Assembly: GCA_033063855.1 (NCBI GenBank)
Contig: CP093830.1
Coordinates: 3,534,854 to 3,598,853 of the forward strand
Direction of reading: 5' to 3'
DNA from: Smittia aterrima
Lineage: Eukaryota > Arthropoda > Insecta > Diptera > Chironomidae
DNA length: 64,000 bases
Position numbers and translations under genes: made by a program. Of this stretch, positions 1 to 9,900 are shown piece after piece. Within the stretch, counting starts at the first letter, position 1. Each line of letters opens with the position of its first letter. The notes beneath the pieces were generated by a model. It was not told the DNA's origin, did not search any database, and saw only the letters and a list, made by a program, of their open reading frames with translations.

Positions 1-2
1 CT

Positions 3-833
3 ATTCCTTGGAGAAGATCAGGCGTTAAATATACAAACAATGAAGCTTATTTCGATGTGATTGAAGAAGTTGATGCTATCATCGATAAATCAGGATCAAC
101 AGTCTTTGCAGAGATTCAAGGCTACATAGATTGTCTCGTGAAACTCAGTGGAATGCCCGATCTTTCCCTCTCGTTCGTCAACCCTCGTCTACTTGATGAT
201 GTTTCATTCCATCCTTGTGTGAGGTATAAACGTTGGGAAACTGAGCGTGTTCTCTCATTCATCCCACCTGATGGCAACTTCCGTTTGATGAGTTACCATG
301 TTACTTCACAAAGTGTAGTCGCGATTCCAATCTACGTACGTCAAAATATTCACATTAAAAGTGGAGAGCAAGGAAGACTTGACATTACAGTTGGACCGAA
401 GACAACCCTAGGTCGTACACTTGAAAGCGTAAAGCTTGAGATTCTCCTTCCTAAGAGTGTCATCAACTGTTCGCTTGTAACAACACAAGGGAAATATACT
501 TTCGACAACACTTCAAAGATTTTGCATTGGGACGTTGGCAAGATCGATGTTCAAAAATTGCCAAACATTCGTGGAAGCATTTCAGTTGCTGCAGGTGCTG
601 CTGTCGAGTCAAATCCATCAATTAACGTTCATTTTACAATTACACAACTGGCAGTGTCAGGGCTAAAGGTGAATCGACTTGATCTTTATGGCGAAGACGT
701 CAAATACAAACCTTTCAAAGGTGAGATAAAAAATTATTTACTGCTGCAATCAATGAAGTGCTTATATTTCAATTATTTCCTTTCAGGCGTGAAGTACTTG
801 ACGAAAGCCGGAAAATTCCAGATTCGTTTATAA
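3..833 (+). CDS. cm: AP-3 adaptor complex mu subunit, C-terminal part (5' end outside window)
   Basis: Medium subunit of the AP-3 clathrin-type adaptor, which sorts cargo from Golgi/endosomes to lysosomes and pigment granules; carmine in Drosophila. The reading frame is open from base 3 and encodes IPWRRSGVKYTNNEAYFDV, the junction into the mu-homology domain, then the whole domain, which binds tyrosine-based YxxPhi sorting signals. Exons are 3-720 and 787-833, giving 254 residues; the family is about 415, so roughly 160 N-terminal residues (the longin-like part) lie upstream of the window. The last intron (721-786, GTGAG...TTTCAG) is 66 nt, a multiple of three, and contains no in-frame stop, so an unspliced frame also reads through. 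The protein ends TKAGKFQIRL. Identification is by family similarity; the small intron is inferred from splice signals and the conserved tail. Confidence 0.9.
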   Translation: MPWRRSGVKYTNNEAYFDVIEEVDAIIDKSGSTVFAEIQGYIDCLVKLSGMPDLSLSFVNPRLLDDVSFHPCVRYKRWETERVLSFIPPDGNFRLMSYHVTSQSVVAIPIYVRQNIHIKSGEQGRLDITVGPKTTLGRTLESVKLEILLPKSVINCSLVTTQGKYTFDNTSKILHWDVGKIDVQKLPNIRGSISVAAGAAVESNPSINVHFTITQLAVSGLKVNRLDLYGEDVKYKPFKGEIKNYLLLQSMKCLYFNYFLSGVKYLTKAGKFQIRL

Positions 834-1140
834 GTCGGGAACAAAAAAATATTTCAATCTCAACAAAAGGTTTTTTTACGTTTCCATTATTTTTTAATCA
901 ATTTCATAATTTTTTCGTCGATCAATTAAACCTAAATATCGCAAATCATTCTTTTTTTCTTTTACCAAAAATTTTGTCTCGTGGTATGAGTCTTGGAAAT
1001 GAATATTTACATTTTACAAAGGGTCGATGCTTAAACACCCACAAAGGGAAAAAAATCCTAACAAACCGTGACTAAGAATTGAAAAGAAACGTCGTTGAAC
1101 AAAAACATGAGATTGGAACACTCGGGAAGCTACAGTCTCT
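834..1140. other. Convergent 3' intergenic region between AP-3 mu and LKB1
   Basis: About 300 bp of AT-rich sequence separating two genes that point towards each other. It must hold both 3' UTRs. I see no perfect AATAAA on either strand and no coding signal. Confidence 0.6.
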
Positions 1141-2734
1141 TCATGACTGACGACAGTGCGTTAACTTCTTAACACTAACGCAGGAAACAAACTTTTTCTT
1201 TGCACGTCGCTTCTTGCTAAGCTCGGCCGGCTGTTGAATTGCGATCGTGCCATGATTGGTAATACTATGCTTTCTGCTGATTTGTTGAGTGGACGAGGAC
1301 GATCGCGCCATTTCTTCAGCTAAAATAAGAGACATCATTAGACGAGAATCAGAAAACTAAACTATATTAGAAGCTACCATTCAAATCGTGTTCAGTGAAG
1401 AAAGAGTTGTTACTCTGGCGGTTCTCGTAATGATAAGATTCAAGATAAGGCAACACAGTGGAACTTCTTAAACAATCACCTGTCGAATGTAAAAGACAAT
1501 TTTTATTCACTGGAGAAACTAGAAAAAAAAGTGCGACTTTACCCTTTAGCGGTGGCACAGGAACTGCGTCGCCTGTTTTGATTGGCGACGACATGAACCA
1601 CGAATGATCGCGGATATTTTGAATAGTGAAGCGCTCATTGGCATCAAATCGTAGCATGTTAAGTAACAGATCGCTAAGGAGCGGATCTAGACCATCTGGG
1701 ATGCTCCAAACTCCTTTTCCAATGTTCTCAAGAAGACGATAGATGTTGTCTCCCTCGAAAGGATAAAGACCTGTCGTGATATTATAGCTGAAAATTAATT
1801 TTTTGAAGTTAAAAGGATTGAATGGTAATACAAGACTTACAGTGAAACGCCCGCACTCCAAACATCGACTTTGTACCCAGAAAACGAATCATGGCCATTG
1901 GCAATTTCTGGCGGCTGAAAGGCAGGCGAACCTAAAATATATTTCATTAGCACAAGAGAAATATCCATTAAGCAAAAATGTTACATACCTTGTCCTTTTG
2001 TACATTTGTCATCTGCAGCGAATGGCTCTAACTTTTCAGCAACACCAAAGTCCGAGATCTTTAGTGTATCGTCGAGTGTAACGAGGAGATTGCCAGGTTT
2101 TATGTCGTTGTGAATTACACCTTGTCCGTGCAAATACTCGAGACCGTTAACGAGCTGCACAAAGTACTTATGTGATTGATACAGTGGCAGTTTGGAGAGC
2201 GGAGCTGAGTTTAACAACTCCTGGAGCACACAAACACAATATTCCATAACCAGGTACATCTTCTGCTTTTCCTCGTTGTAGAGAACGTCAAGCAGCTCAA
2301 CGACGTTGCGATGTTTCAACGATCGAAGAAATAAAATCTCATTACGAACGTTCAGTTCGCCATTTGGAATCCGTCGAAGCTTTCGTTTGGCGAGAATCTG
2401 TAAACGAATTAAGTAAACAGTCGGCGGTCAGATGATTTTCACTTTCATTTTAATATTCGATTGCGGGATTTACCTTTACAGCTCTCCGACACAATGATTC
2501 TGTGTCCAGTACCTCTTTCACTTTACCATAACTTCCCTCGCCAAGCTTGTCCCCCATCACATACTTCCCTATCATCTTAATTTTCTCTTTTTTCTGATAA
2601 ATAATTTCTTCCGATGGAATTTTGTTGAACTGAAAGTTGGAAATGGTCTGAAAGTCCATTTGTGCTATCTCATCATCAGTCAGCCACTCGACTGCTGGCG
2701 GTGGTTCAGCTTGCACAATTTCGTCTTCCATCAT
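1141..2734 (-). CDS. Lkb1: Serine/threonine kinase LKB1 (STK11)
   Basis: Master kinase that activates AMPK and related kinases, acting in energy sensing and cell polarity. Six exons read on the minus strand: 2734-2474, 2397-1989, 1931-1841, 1787-1543, 1479-1378, 1319-1141; all phases agree and give 428 residues (human 433). Visible: glycine loop GEGSYGKVKE (about 66-75), VAIK-type lysine K87 in RRAVK, catalytic loop HNDIKPGN, DFG in ISDFGVAEKL (vertebrates have DLG), and LYNITTGLYPFEGDN. The tail KKLTHCRQS aligns with human RRLSACKQQ, so it keeps a farnesylation-type CaaX cysteine and a phosphorylatable residue, here Thr. The start is uncertain. I chose the first in-frame ATG; a possible acceptor (TTTCAG at 2781-2786 on the complement) could join an upstream exon and lengthen the N terminus. 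Confidence 0.93.
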
Positions 2735-2984
2735 CCTTACAATGTATTCTTTGAAATCACAAAATTTATTCTCATTGTTTCTGAAAACCAAAACCTTCGG
2801 AATTAGAAAGCCAAGTCATTTTTAAAATTAATGTTGCCAGCGTTGAAAATTAAATTTTTGAATATATGTTAAATCTTCTTTTATACAAAAAATTCAAAAT
2901 CTTGCATTCAAACCGTAGTTAAGATAAATGCATAAAGATAACTTTTGTAATTTTTATGAATCTTCTCCCAAATTGATTGTCCAT

Positions 2985-3652
2985 TCATCCAAATGTTTCA
3001 TTCAGGGTTGAAATCAAAGTTCCAGTAAGTCCTACTTCCGCTACAAATCTTCCCATTCGATCTTTCACATCTAATGCCATTCGATATTCTCCACTTGGAA
3101 AGACTGAAATAAGAGATCCGAGCTTAACTGTGGCGTTGGTTACTGTGATCGTCTAAAGAAATGATCTAAATTGAGTATTGAAAAAAACAACAACATAATA
3201 ATCTACCGTGTAAGGACATGCATGGACGACCGTTGGGAAAGAATCTCTTACGACAGAGACCATTTGCTTCACTAAAATGTTGTCAAGTCCTTGGTTCATA
3301 AAGCCGCACCAATCTATACGAGGAGACTTCAACACTTCCCGAAATACGAATCCATATTTGTAATACAGTATGCCAACAGCCTTGAATGACATTGATTCAA
3401 ATAATTTTTCTCTAATAATTCTGTACTTACAAAAATGTTGTTCATAGGCTTTTTGAATTCGACATGAACATTTACTACCGAATAGGACCGATTATACGAC
3501 TTGACGTAGCATGAATAATTTGTATGAAGAAACTTATCAGATAAGTTACAGCGAACACTTTTGATGAGAGAAACATAGCCATCATTGCCACAAAAAATGC
3601 AGCGTGCAGTAAACACTACAAACAATACTGATAAAAATATTTTGAGTTTCAT
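2985..3652 (-). CDS. Secreted DUF1091 (DM8, MD-2-like) protein
   Basis: Small secreted protein of the insect DUF1091 family, a large fly family with MD-2/lipid-recognition-like folds and mostly unknown roles. Exons 3652-3431, 3380-3207 and 3152-2985 give 187 residues. Introns are 50 and 54 nt. It starts with a signal peptide (MKLKIFLSVLFVVFTARCIFC). Motifs seen include the N-terminal cysteine/Asn-glycosylation stretch NYSCYVKSYNRS, the central DWCGFMNQ, and HACPYTV; cysteine spacing fits the family. The end reads GTLISTLNETFG. It lies 250 bp from LKB1 and 170 bp from a secreted LRR gene, all on the same strand, but each appears to have its own promoter. The family call is from motif recognition; ligand and expression cannot be told from sequence. 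Confidence 0.82.
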
Positions 3653-3713
3653 CTTTCACGAAAGTTTTCAAAAGACTCAACTAGAGACGAAGCAAATATA
3701 TGTTACAAGCTCG

Positions 3714-3719
3714 TTTATA
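3714..3719 (-). promoter_or_regulatory. TATA box candidate for the DUF1091 gene
   Basis: TATAAA on the minus strand, 62-67 nt before the ATG. This would place the transcription start about 30 nt before the coding region. No clear TCAGT initiator is visible. Confidence 0.4.
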
Positions 3720-3816
3720 TTTTAAATATCGATAATTAAGAAAAATTGCCTTCCTGTCTTTAAATTTAAAAAAAGTTTATGATCGCTGATAAAAAATTAT
3801 TATTTCCAGCAAGTTA

Positions 3817-3822
3817 TTTATT
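3817..3822 (-). terminator. Poly(A) signal of the LRR gene
   Basis: AATAAA on the minus strand directly after the stop codon, implying a 3' UTR of only a few tens of bases. Confidence 0.45.
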
Positions 3823-5048
3823 TTAATTCTTTTTATCGATTTTAGCGAGTTCACTAATTTGTTTTTGGATTTTATGAAGTGAACTCATAAAGCTCAAAGT
3901 TTCATTGAGACACGAACCATTTTGTTCTCTTATTCGTTGCAAAGCTTGTGTGATGTTGTACTTCTGGTCATCAAAGTTGTTTATCGATTTATATTCTTTG
4001 AAGCAATGTCGAAGTTCCCATTTGATCGAAGCGTTCTCTTGAATGAAATGATCTTTGAAATCTTGATCAACACAAATGTTTCCACTTAACATTAGGAACC
4101 TTAAAGTTTCCACGTTGTCAAAAACTTGGGGAGAGATTACATTGATCTCGTTGTTGTTTAAGAAGATTCCCTTGAGTTCTCTGTTGGATTTTACGAACAA
4201 GTCAGAAGCAATTAAGCTCAAAGTGTTGTTATTCAACCAGATCCACTGCAGTCGCTCGAGTTGATGGAATGTTGAATCTTCGAGAGCTTTAATTTTGTTA
4301 TTTGATAAGCTCAGCTTTTCCAGATTGAAGAGTGAATTGAATGCAAAACTTTGAATTGTAGAAATTTGATTGTTCGACATGTCAAGAACCTTCAACTTTT
4401 TCGTATGAACGAAGCAGAAATTATTGATTGTTGTCAATCGGTTGTCATTCAGAAAAATCATTTCCAAATGCTCGGCTCCATTGAATGAGAGTGAGTTTAT
4501 GTTCTGCAAATCAACGTTCGAAGCATCGAAAACTTTAAGCTGCTGGAATTTTCTAAAGATAAAGTTTGGAATCGAAGAAACTGTTGAACTTTCAAACTTC
4601 ACTCGAGTAACCAAATCATCGACACCTTCACTGTTTGAGCTAAGATTTGCAACTCGTTGAATTTCGGATTGATCTGCATTCAAGTTGAAGCTTTCTCGTC
4701 CATCAAATTTTAAGTTTTTTAGTTCACACGTGACGTGTTGTTGATCCTCAAAGAAGAATTGATAAAAGTTACAATCGTAATCTTTCGTGTTGATGCCAGG
4801 ACTTGACACGATGAAGATTAACACGAGACCTAGGAACCTTTATGGAAATATTTTCGTTAAAATCAAAAGTTTATTAATTTCAACTCTCGCCTGCCTCATA
4901 ATTTATGTAAACTAACAACGTCGCCTTCTAATCAGAAACTGACACAATGGAAACAAAATATTCTGAACCCAAAATTATTCTTATCAATCTTTGAACCTTT
5001 TCGATTGGCAAATCTGAAAAATGAAAAAGTTGCTTACTCAAACATCAT
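3823..5048 (-). CDS. Secreted leucine-rich-repeat protein
   Basis: Extracellular LRR protein with no transmembrane segment or recognisable intracellular domain. The main exon (4837-3823) has no usable ATG near its start. A tiny first exon at 5048-5038 (ATG ATG TTT GA, followed by GTAAGC) joins the acceptor at 4838-4840 in frame and yields MMFEFLGLVLIFIVSS, a good signal peptide, for 341 residues in all. After a Cys-containing N-terminal cap (YDCNFYQ...HVTCEL) there are about six typical LRRs such as LKVLDMSNNQISTIQSFAF and LEKLSLSNNKIKALEDSTF, then a cap with ICVDQDF and a helical tail (LHKIQKQISELAKI). Similar secreted LRR proteins are numerous in flies and midges; function is unknown. It sits beside a DUF1091 gene on the same strand. 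Confidence 0.82.
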
Positions 5049-6981
5049 CCGAGACTGATAAGGGACTGTCACCAAGGGAAATCTTCAAACACAGTTTCAA
5101 TTTCTTTAAACTTTATGATTTTTTATTTCTCATTTTTTTTCTCATTTCATTCTCTTTGAATATTCATTCATTCAATTTATGTAATTTATACAATAACTGT
5201 TAATTAAATTAATTGTATGCAAATAAAAAAGAGGATTGAACAAAAAATGTTTGACAAAATAATGTTTCAAGTCTTTCTCGTCAACGAAGGAAAACTTTTT
5301 TTATTCTCGATTTTTTTTTCTTAAAGTAACCGGGAAATTGCAGTCGATTTTCAACTAACTTGAAAAGCGTTTTCCTTCGTTTCAATTTGATGGAGAAATA
5401 ATTACCGAGAAAGAAACGAAAACTTAAAAACTTTCTTAAGATCCTTGAAAGATTTTCTTCGTCTAAAATTACAACAACAAATATTTCGTTAAAAATGAAA
5501 ACTTTTTCTCTCAATTTTCTCTTCGTTTTTATCACTTGTGACTAAAGGAATTTTTTATTTTCCCCAATTATGAAGGTTTTGCCAGAAAAACTTGACCGAG
5601 ATTCCTCGAGCAAATTTCTTAGACAAAATCTTAAGAAAAAAAACTTAAGCTTTCGAAAACAAATTTTGATGTCAATTTTTGGCATTTGAAAAGTTTTGTG
5701 GAGAAATTTTCACGATTGAGAAGAAAGCAAAGGCTTAACAATTTTCCGTAAAAGTTCAATCATCGAAATTTAGCTTTCTAATGGCAACCAAGCATCGACG
5801 AATTCACCTTAAAAGCTTCTCTCAATCGGATTGAGTTTTTCACTCTAATGATTCACAATATTTAATAAATCTCGAAAAAAATGAAACTTTATCGTCTCTC
5901 GCATTAAGAAGCGAAATTTTCCTATGCGTGCGGCGAAGAGATGAAAAAGGAAATGCGAAACGTAAGAATTGAAATTGTTTATGTTGCCAGGGCGCTTTTA
6001 AAGTTATGCAAATTGAGAAAATTCTTTTTTTTTTTGGGAGTAAAAGTTGCTTTAAATGTAAATTTATCATCATCTTGTTTGGGGATTCTTAAGAGCTACA
6101 TGAAACTAATCTTCAATGTGTTTAATCAATGTTCCATCGTCAACTTCATCATCATCTGCTTCGCTTATTATTTTTATTTACACGAAAACGAGAAAGAATG
6201 TGTCTAGCTAATGTTTTTTTCATCTTCTTCTTTTTATTCCTTTAAGAGGTTCGATTTAAGCTTCTTGCGTTGTAAAAACTTAAAACATTGTTGCTGATAA
6301 TAAAAAAGTTCGGAGTTCAGCTCGCAGCTGCGATTAAAATTCATCAATCTAAGCTTTACTTGTGTGTATGGGAAAGTTCGTTCATCGCCCGGCTTTAAGT
6401 ATCTTTGGCGAGCACGAATTGCTAATCTGAACGTCGCTGAGTGAAATTCCGTCCTGAACGTCAGGCGACCCGCGAAGCGAACGTTTAAATGCATTTTAAT
6501 GGCATTTTACTTTTTACAGAATCTCATTCGGAGCTCTCACTTTAACTTTCGATAAGCGTTTCTCTTATATGGATGAACATGACTTAAAAACGAGGAAGCT
6601 TCCAAGTACTATCGGAACAATTTTTTTGCTTTTATTATTTTTCTTTCGCGATAAAATAATTTTCAGCCCATTTTCTTTTCTCTTTACACTTTACTTTGAA
6701 ACCATTTTCTTTCTTTCTCGAAGCACAAAGAGACGTTGTCATTAAGAGAACTACCGTGTATGTTTTGTTTTGTGTGTGAGTGTTTAAATTGGAAGTGTGG
6801 GTGTATTATTGGTTGGTGTCGACGTTAAAACAGATGCTGATGGATAACGAATGTTGTGTTGTGATGATGCTTGAATGTAATCCTGACTAGGATTGAGACA
6901 TGAATCGCGCGAGTTTGAGTGCGATGTGGCACGCAGAAGGGTAACGGCCGCTTCTCTTTCGGGACTTTTTTGCGCGTCTAG
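5049..6981. other. Gene-free stretch, probably gilgamesh 3' UTR plus LRR-gene promoter
   Basis: About 1.9 kb with only short, low-complexity open frames on both strands, many starting at non-ATG codons and rich in Phe/Lys from A/T runs. The right part lies directly downstream of the gilgamesh stop codon and is probably its 3' UTR. The left part must contain the LRR-gene promoter. I recognise no conserved element or RNA gene. Confidence 0.5.
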
Positions 6982-9900
6982 TCATTTTTGGCGGGGTGAC
7001 TTCTTCTTCTTCCTTTTAAAGAAGCAACAACATCTAAAAGAAGAGATTGAAAAGTTAATAAAATTTAAGATTCTCTTGGGATGAGTATGATACTTACTTT
7101 GTATCGTCAACCGTTTCAACTTCAGGCTGCTGAGTGATCGGAGTGTTGGAATGACCGGCTGTTGGATCATCAGCATTAAGCTCTCCGTTTGTTGAGCTCA
7201 CCACCTGTAAAAATTTCGACAAAAATCTCATGAAAACTCAGTGAAATTAAAGACAGTTCGGCAACAGTTTCGCGTTTGCTAAACATTTAGATGAAAACTT
7301 TCTTATTAGAAAAATGGAATTAAGTAATAAGTTGTATGTTCACACGAAATCTTCAAAATCAGATTTCGCTTTCTCGTACGTAGGTGTGAATGGGAAAGAA
7401 AGGGAAAATTCAAAATCCTTTGTGATGTTAAACGGAAAAGTTTTGTGTCGGAACTCTTGGCACGACTGTAAAGTGATTGTGAAGGAGAAGAAGAAATAAA
7501 ATAAAAAGAAATTGAAATGTGAACACTAACTACGAGAACTCTCAACATTTCTTTGAAAAGTCAGATCAAATATGCTGATCAGCTTTTATAATCAATGATT
7601 TCAATGTTGGAAAGCTCTAAAATTGTGTGAATCGAAAGGAAAAACATTATTGGCGTTGAAGAGGAGAGAGCGAAAGGAAAAATATGTAAAGCAAATGGTT
7701 GCGGAAAAAATTATGCAAATAAAGCGATTGAAGGTTAAGATTCGAAGCTTTTTCTTGCTCGAGCGGGTTCATTGATTGGAACTGAATACTTTAATGAGCT
7801 TTTCAACTCAACCCTCTTAAAAATGAGCCACGCTCGAGCATCTCAAGCGTTCAACTGAGTTCAAATTGATTTCGGTGGGTTTCCACTTCAATTGAACTCT
7901 TTTTCATGCTCAGGCGACTAATTTCTTCATTTGACGATTATTCATTACGAAAAATATTTTCAAGATTACTTCATGCGATTTTTCGTCTTCTAAAATTAAC
8001 ATTTCAGCTAACAGCTTCAAAAGAACAGCGAGCTAGTTCGACTTCATCTAATCTATCAACTATGGCCATGCCATTCTAAAACTGCCATCGCAGCATTTCT
8101 AAAGCTTATTATTATTATGAAAAAGTTTGTTAAAACAAACCCAAACACACAAATACCTTGAAATTAATATGTAGAACATATCAAGGCAAAATAGTAGAAC
8201 ATAAACGACCAAAAATAATAGAGTCAGCTGTGTGGGTATTTAAGAAAAAAGTTTTTTTGGTCATTGACAGAGAGAAGGGGTGGTTGGCATATTGATACGT
8301 AGGGAGGTAAGTTAGTAAGAGAGAGAGAGAGGTTTTATTTAAATTGTAAAAATATTATTGCATAAATTGTTTCCATTCGTGTTTCCGTGTTTGATGTCGT
8401 AAAAGTTCAGTGTTCGGTGGCTAAGGAATCGTTGGGAAGTTTCGTCAAAGTTTTAATGTAAACACAACAAAGTTTCTGCGGCTCAACTTGTCTGAGCCTT
8501 TTCACAGCAAGACTTTTGTCCTTTACACTGAGAAGTAATTGCGAGGCTTTCCATTATTAACCTTTTGGGGGTCATTTAAATGAATCATTAAAGTATTTTT
8601 GCTCGCAAAAAAAAATGTTGTGACACTCACGACGTAACACTTCCGAACGAACAAGAAATTTTGTGTGTTTATGTTTCATGAAAGAAAAGAAGAATTTTAA
8701 TTTACTTCTGCCCTCGGCGATGAAATATTGATTATTTCCTTCCCGCCGAGTTAAAAATTGAACAACCAAGTGTCATGCTGGTTGTGGCAACATGACATTG
8801 ATGAAGAAAATTTGAAAAAAAAAACACGTGCAAGGGGAATTTGAAAATACTGCAAAGTAAGAAATGCAAAACGGGAAATGGTTTCACGTCAAAAAAAAAC
8901 TTAGCCCAATCCTTTGAATAATGTTGCAAAAGAAAGAAGGAAAGCCCAAGCCATTGTGCAAACGACATTGTGTCTCATTGTTGACGGTCATGACTTTGCA
9001 TAATGACATTAAGCTTTTCGACAAAATGAAAGCTCAAGGAAAATCCAATTGCGTTGATGACTTTGTACGTGTATGATTGTGTTAGTGGATGGGGGTTGGA
9101 TGGTTTATTTGTGTGATCGAAAGAGAAACGGAAGAAAGGAAAACATTGGCAAAATAAGTCGAACGTACCTGCACAGATCCGTGCCGATCGGCTGGCGTCA
9201 ACGTGCCTAGTGTCCCCTTTGGTACATCTGGCCATGCAGCAACGCCACCTCCCTTACTTGTCTATTTTCATATGACGGTTTTTAATCATCGGGAGAGGTC
9301 GGTTCGGTTTGTTACAATTGCATAATGAGAGTTCAGCCAAATAAGTTTTTCAGTTTAATTTAATTTCGAATGGCAATCATAATAAACGAGCGATTGTGTT
9401 GTTTTACGTGATGATGATGCGTTTTATCGACATCATTCAGTTAAATGATAAAAGTTATTCAACACACAAAATCAAAAAAGTTCACAAACATGTTGCAATG
9501 TAATGATGCGCATTCAAAGATTTCGTTTCAGTTTTTTTGTATTTTTTGTTTGCCAAAAGAAGAAAAAAATAAAGTAAATATCAATTCATTATGAAATAGA
9601 TTTCTCTTATTTGATTTCTAAATTATTCTACGTTCTCAATTTCTACATAGAGAAGAAAGTCGATTAGTTTACTCATACGTTCTAAATCTCGCTTCTGTTT
9701 AGCTAAGTTATACTCTAAGATCATTAGTAGGTCCCCGCGTTAATCGAGTGGAAGCACTTGCGGTGATTTACGTGAGGATTTCAAAGGATTTCTCGCAAAC
9801 AAAGCGTGGAGTTATTTCAAAGGAAAAGTTTCTGGCTTATGAATAATTTGGTGGAAACGATTTTCATGGGTTTCGTGTTCTCTGATTTTAGTTGCGTCTC

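Noticed and set aside
2735..2791. Extension of LKB1 to a start at 2791
   Set aside because: The codon there is TTG, and a splice-acceptor-like TTTCAG interrupts the frame; the first ATG inside the exon was used instead.
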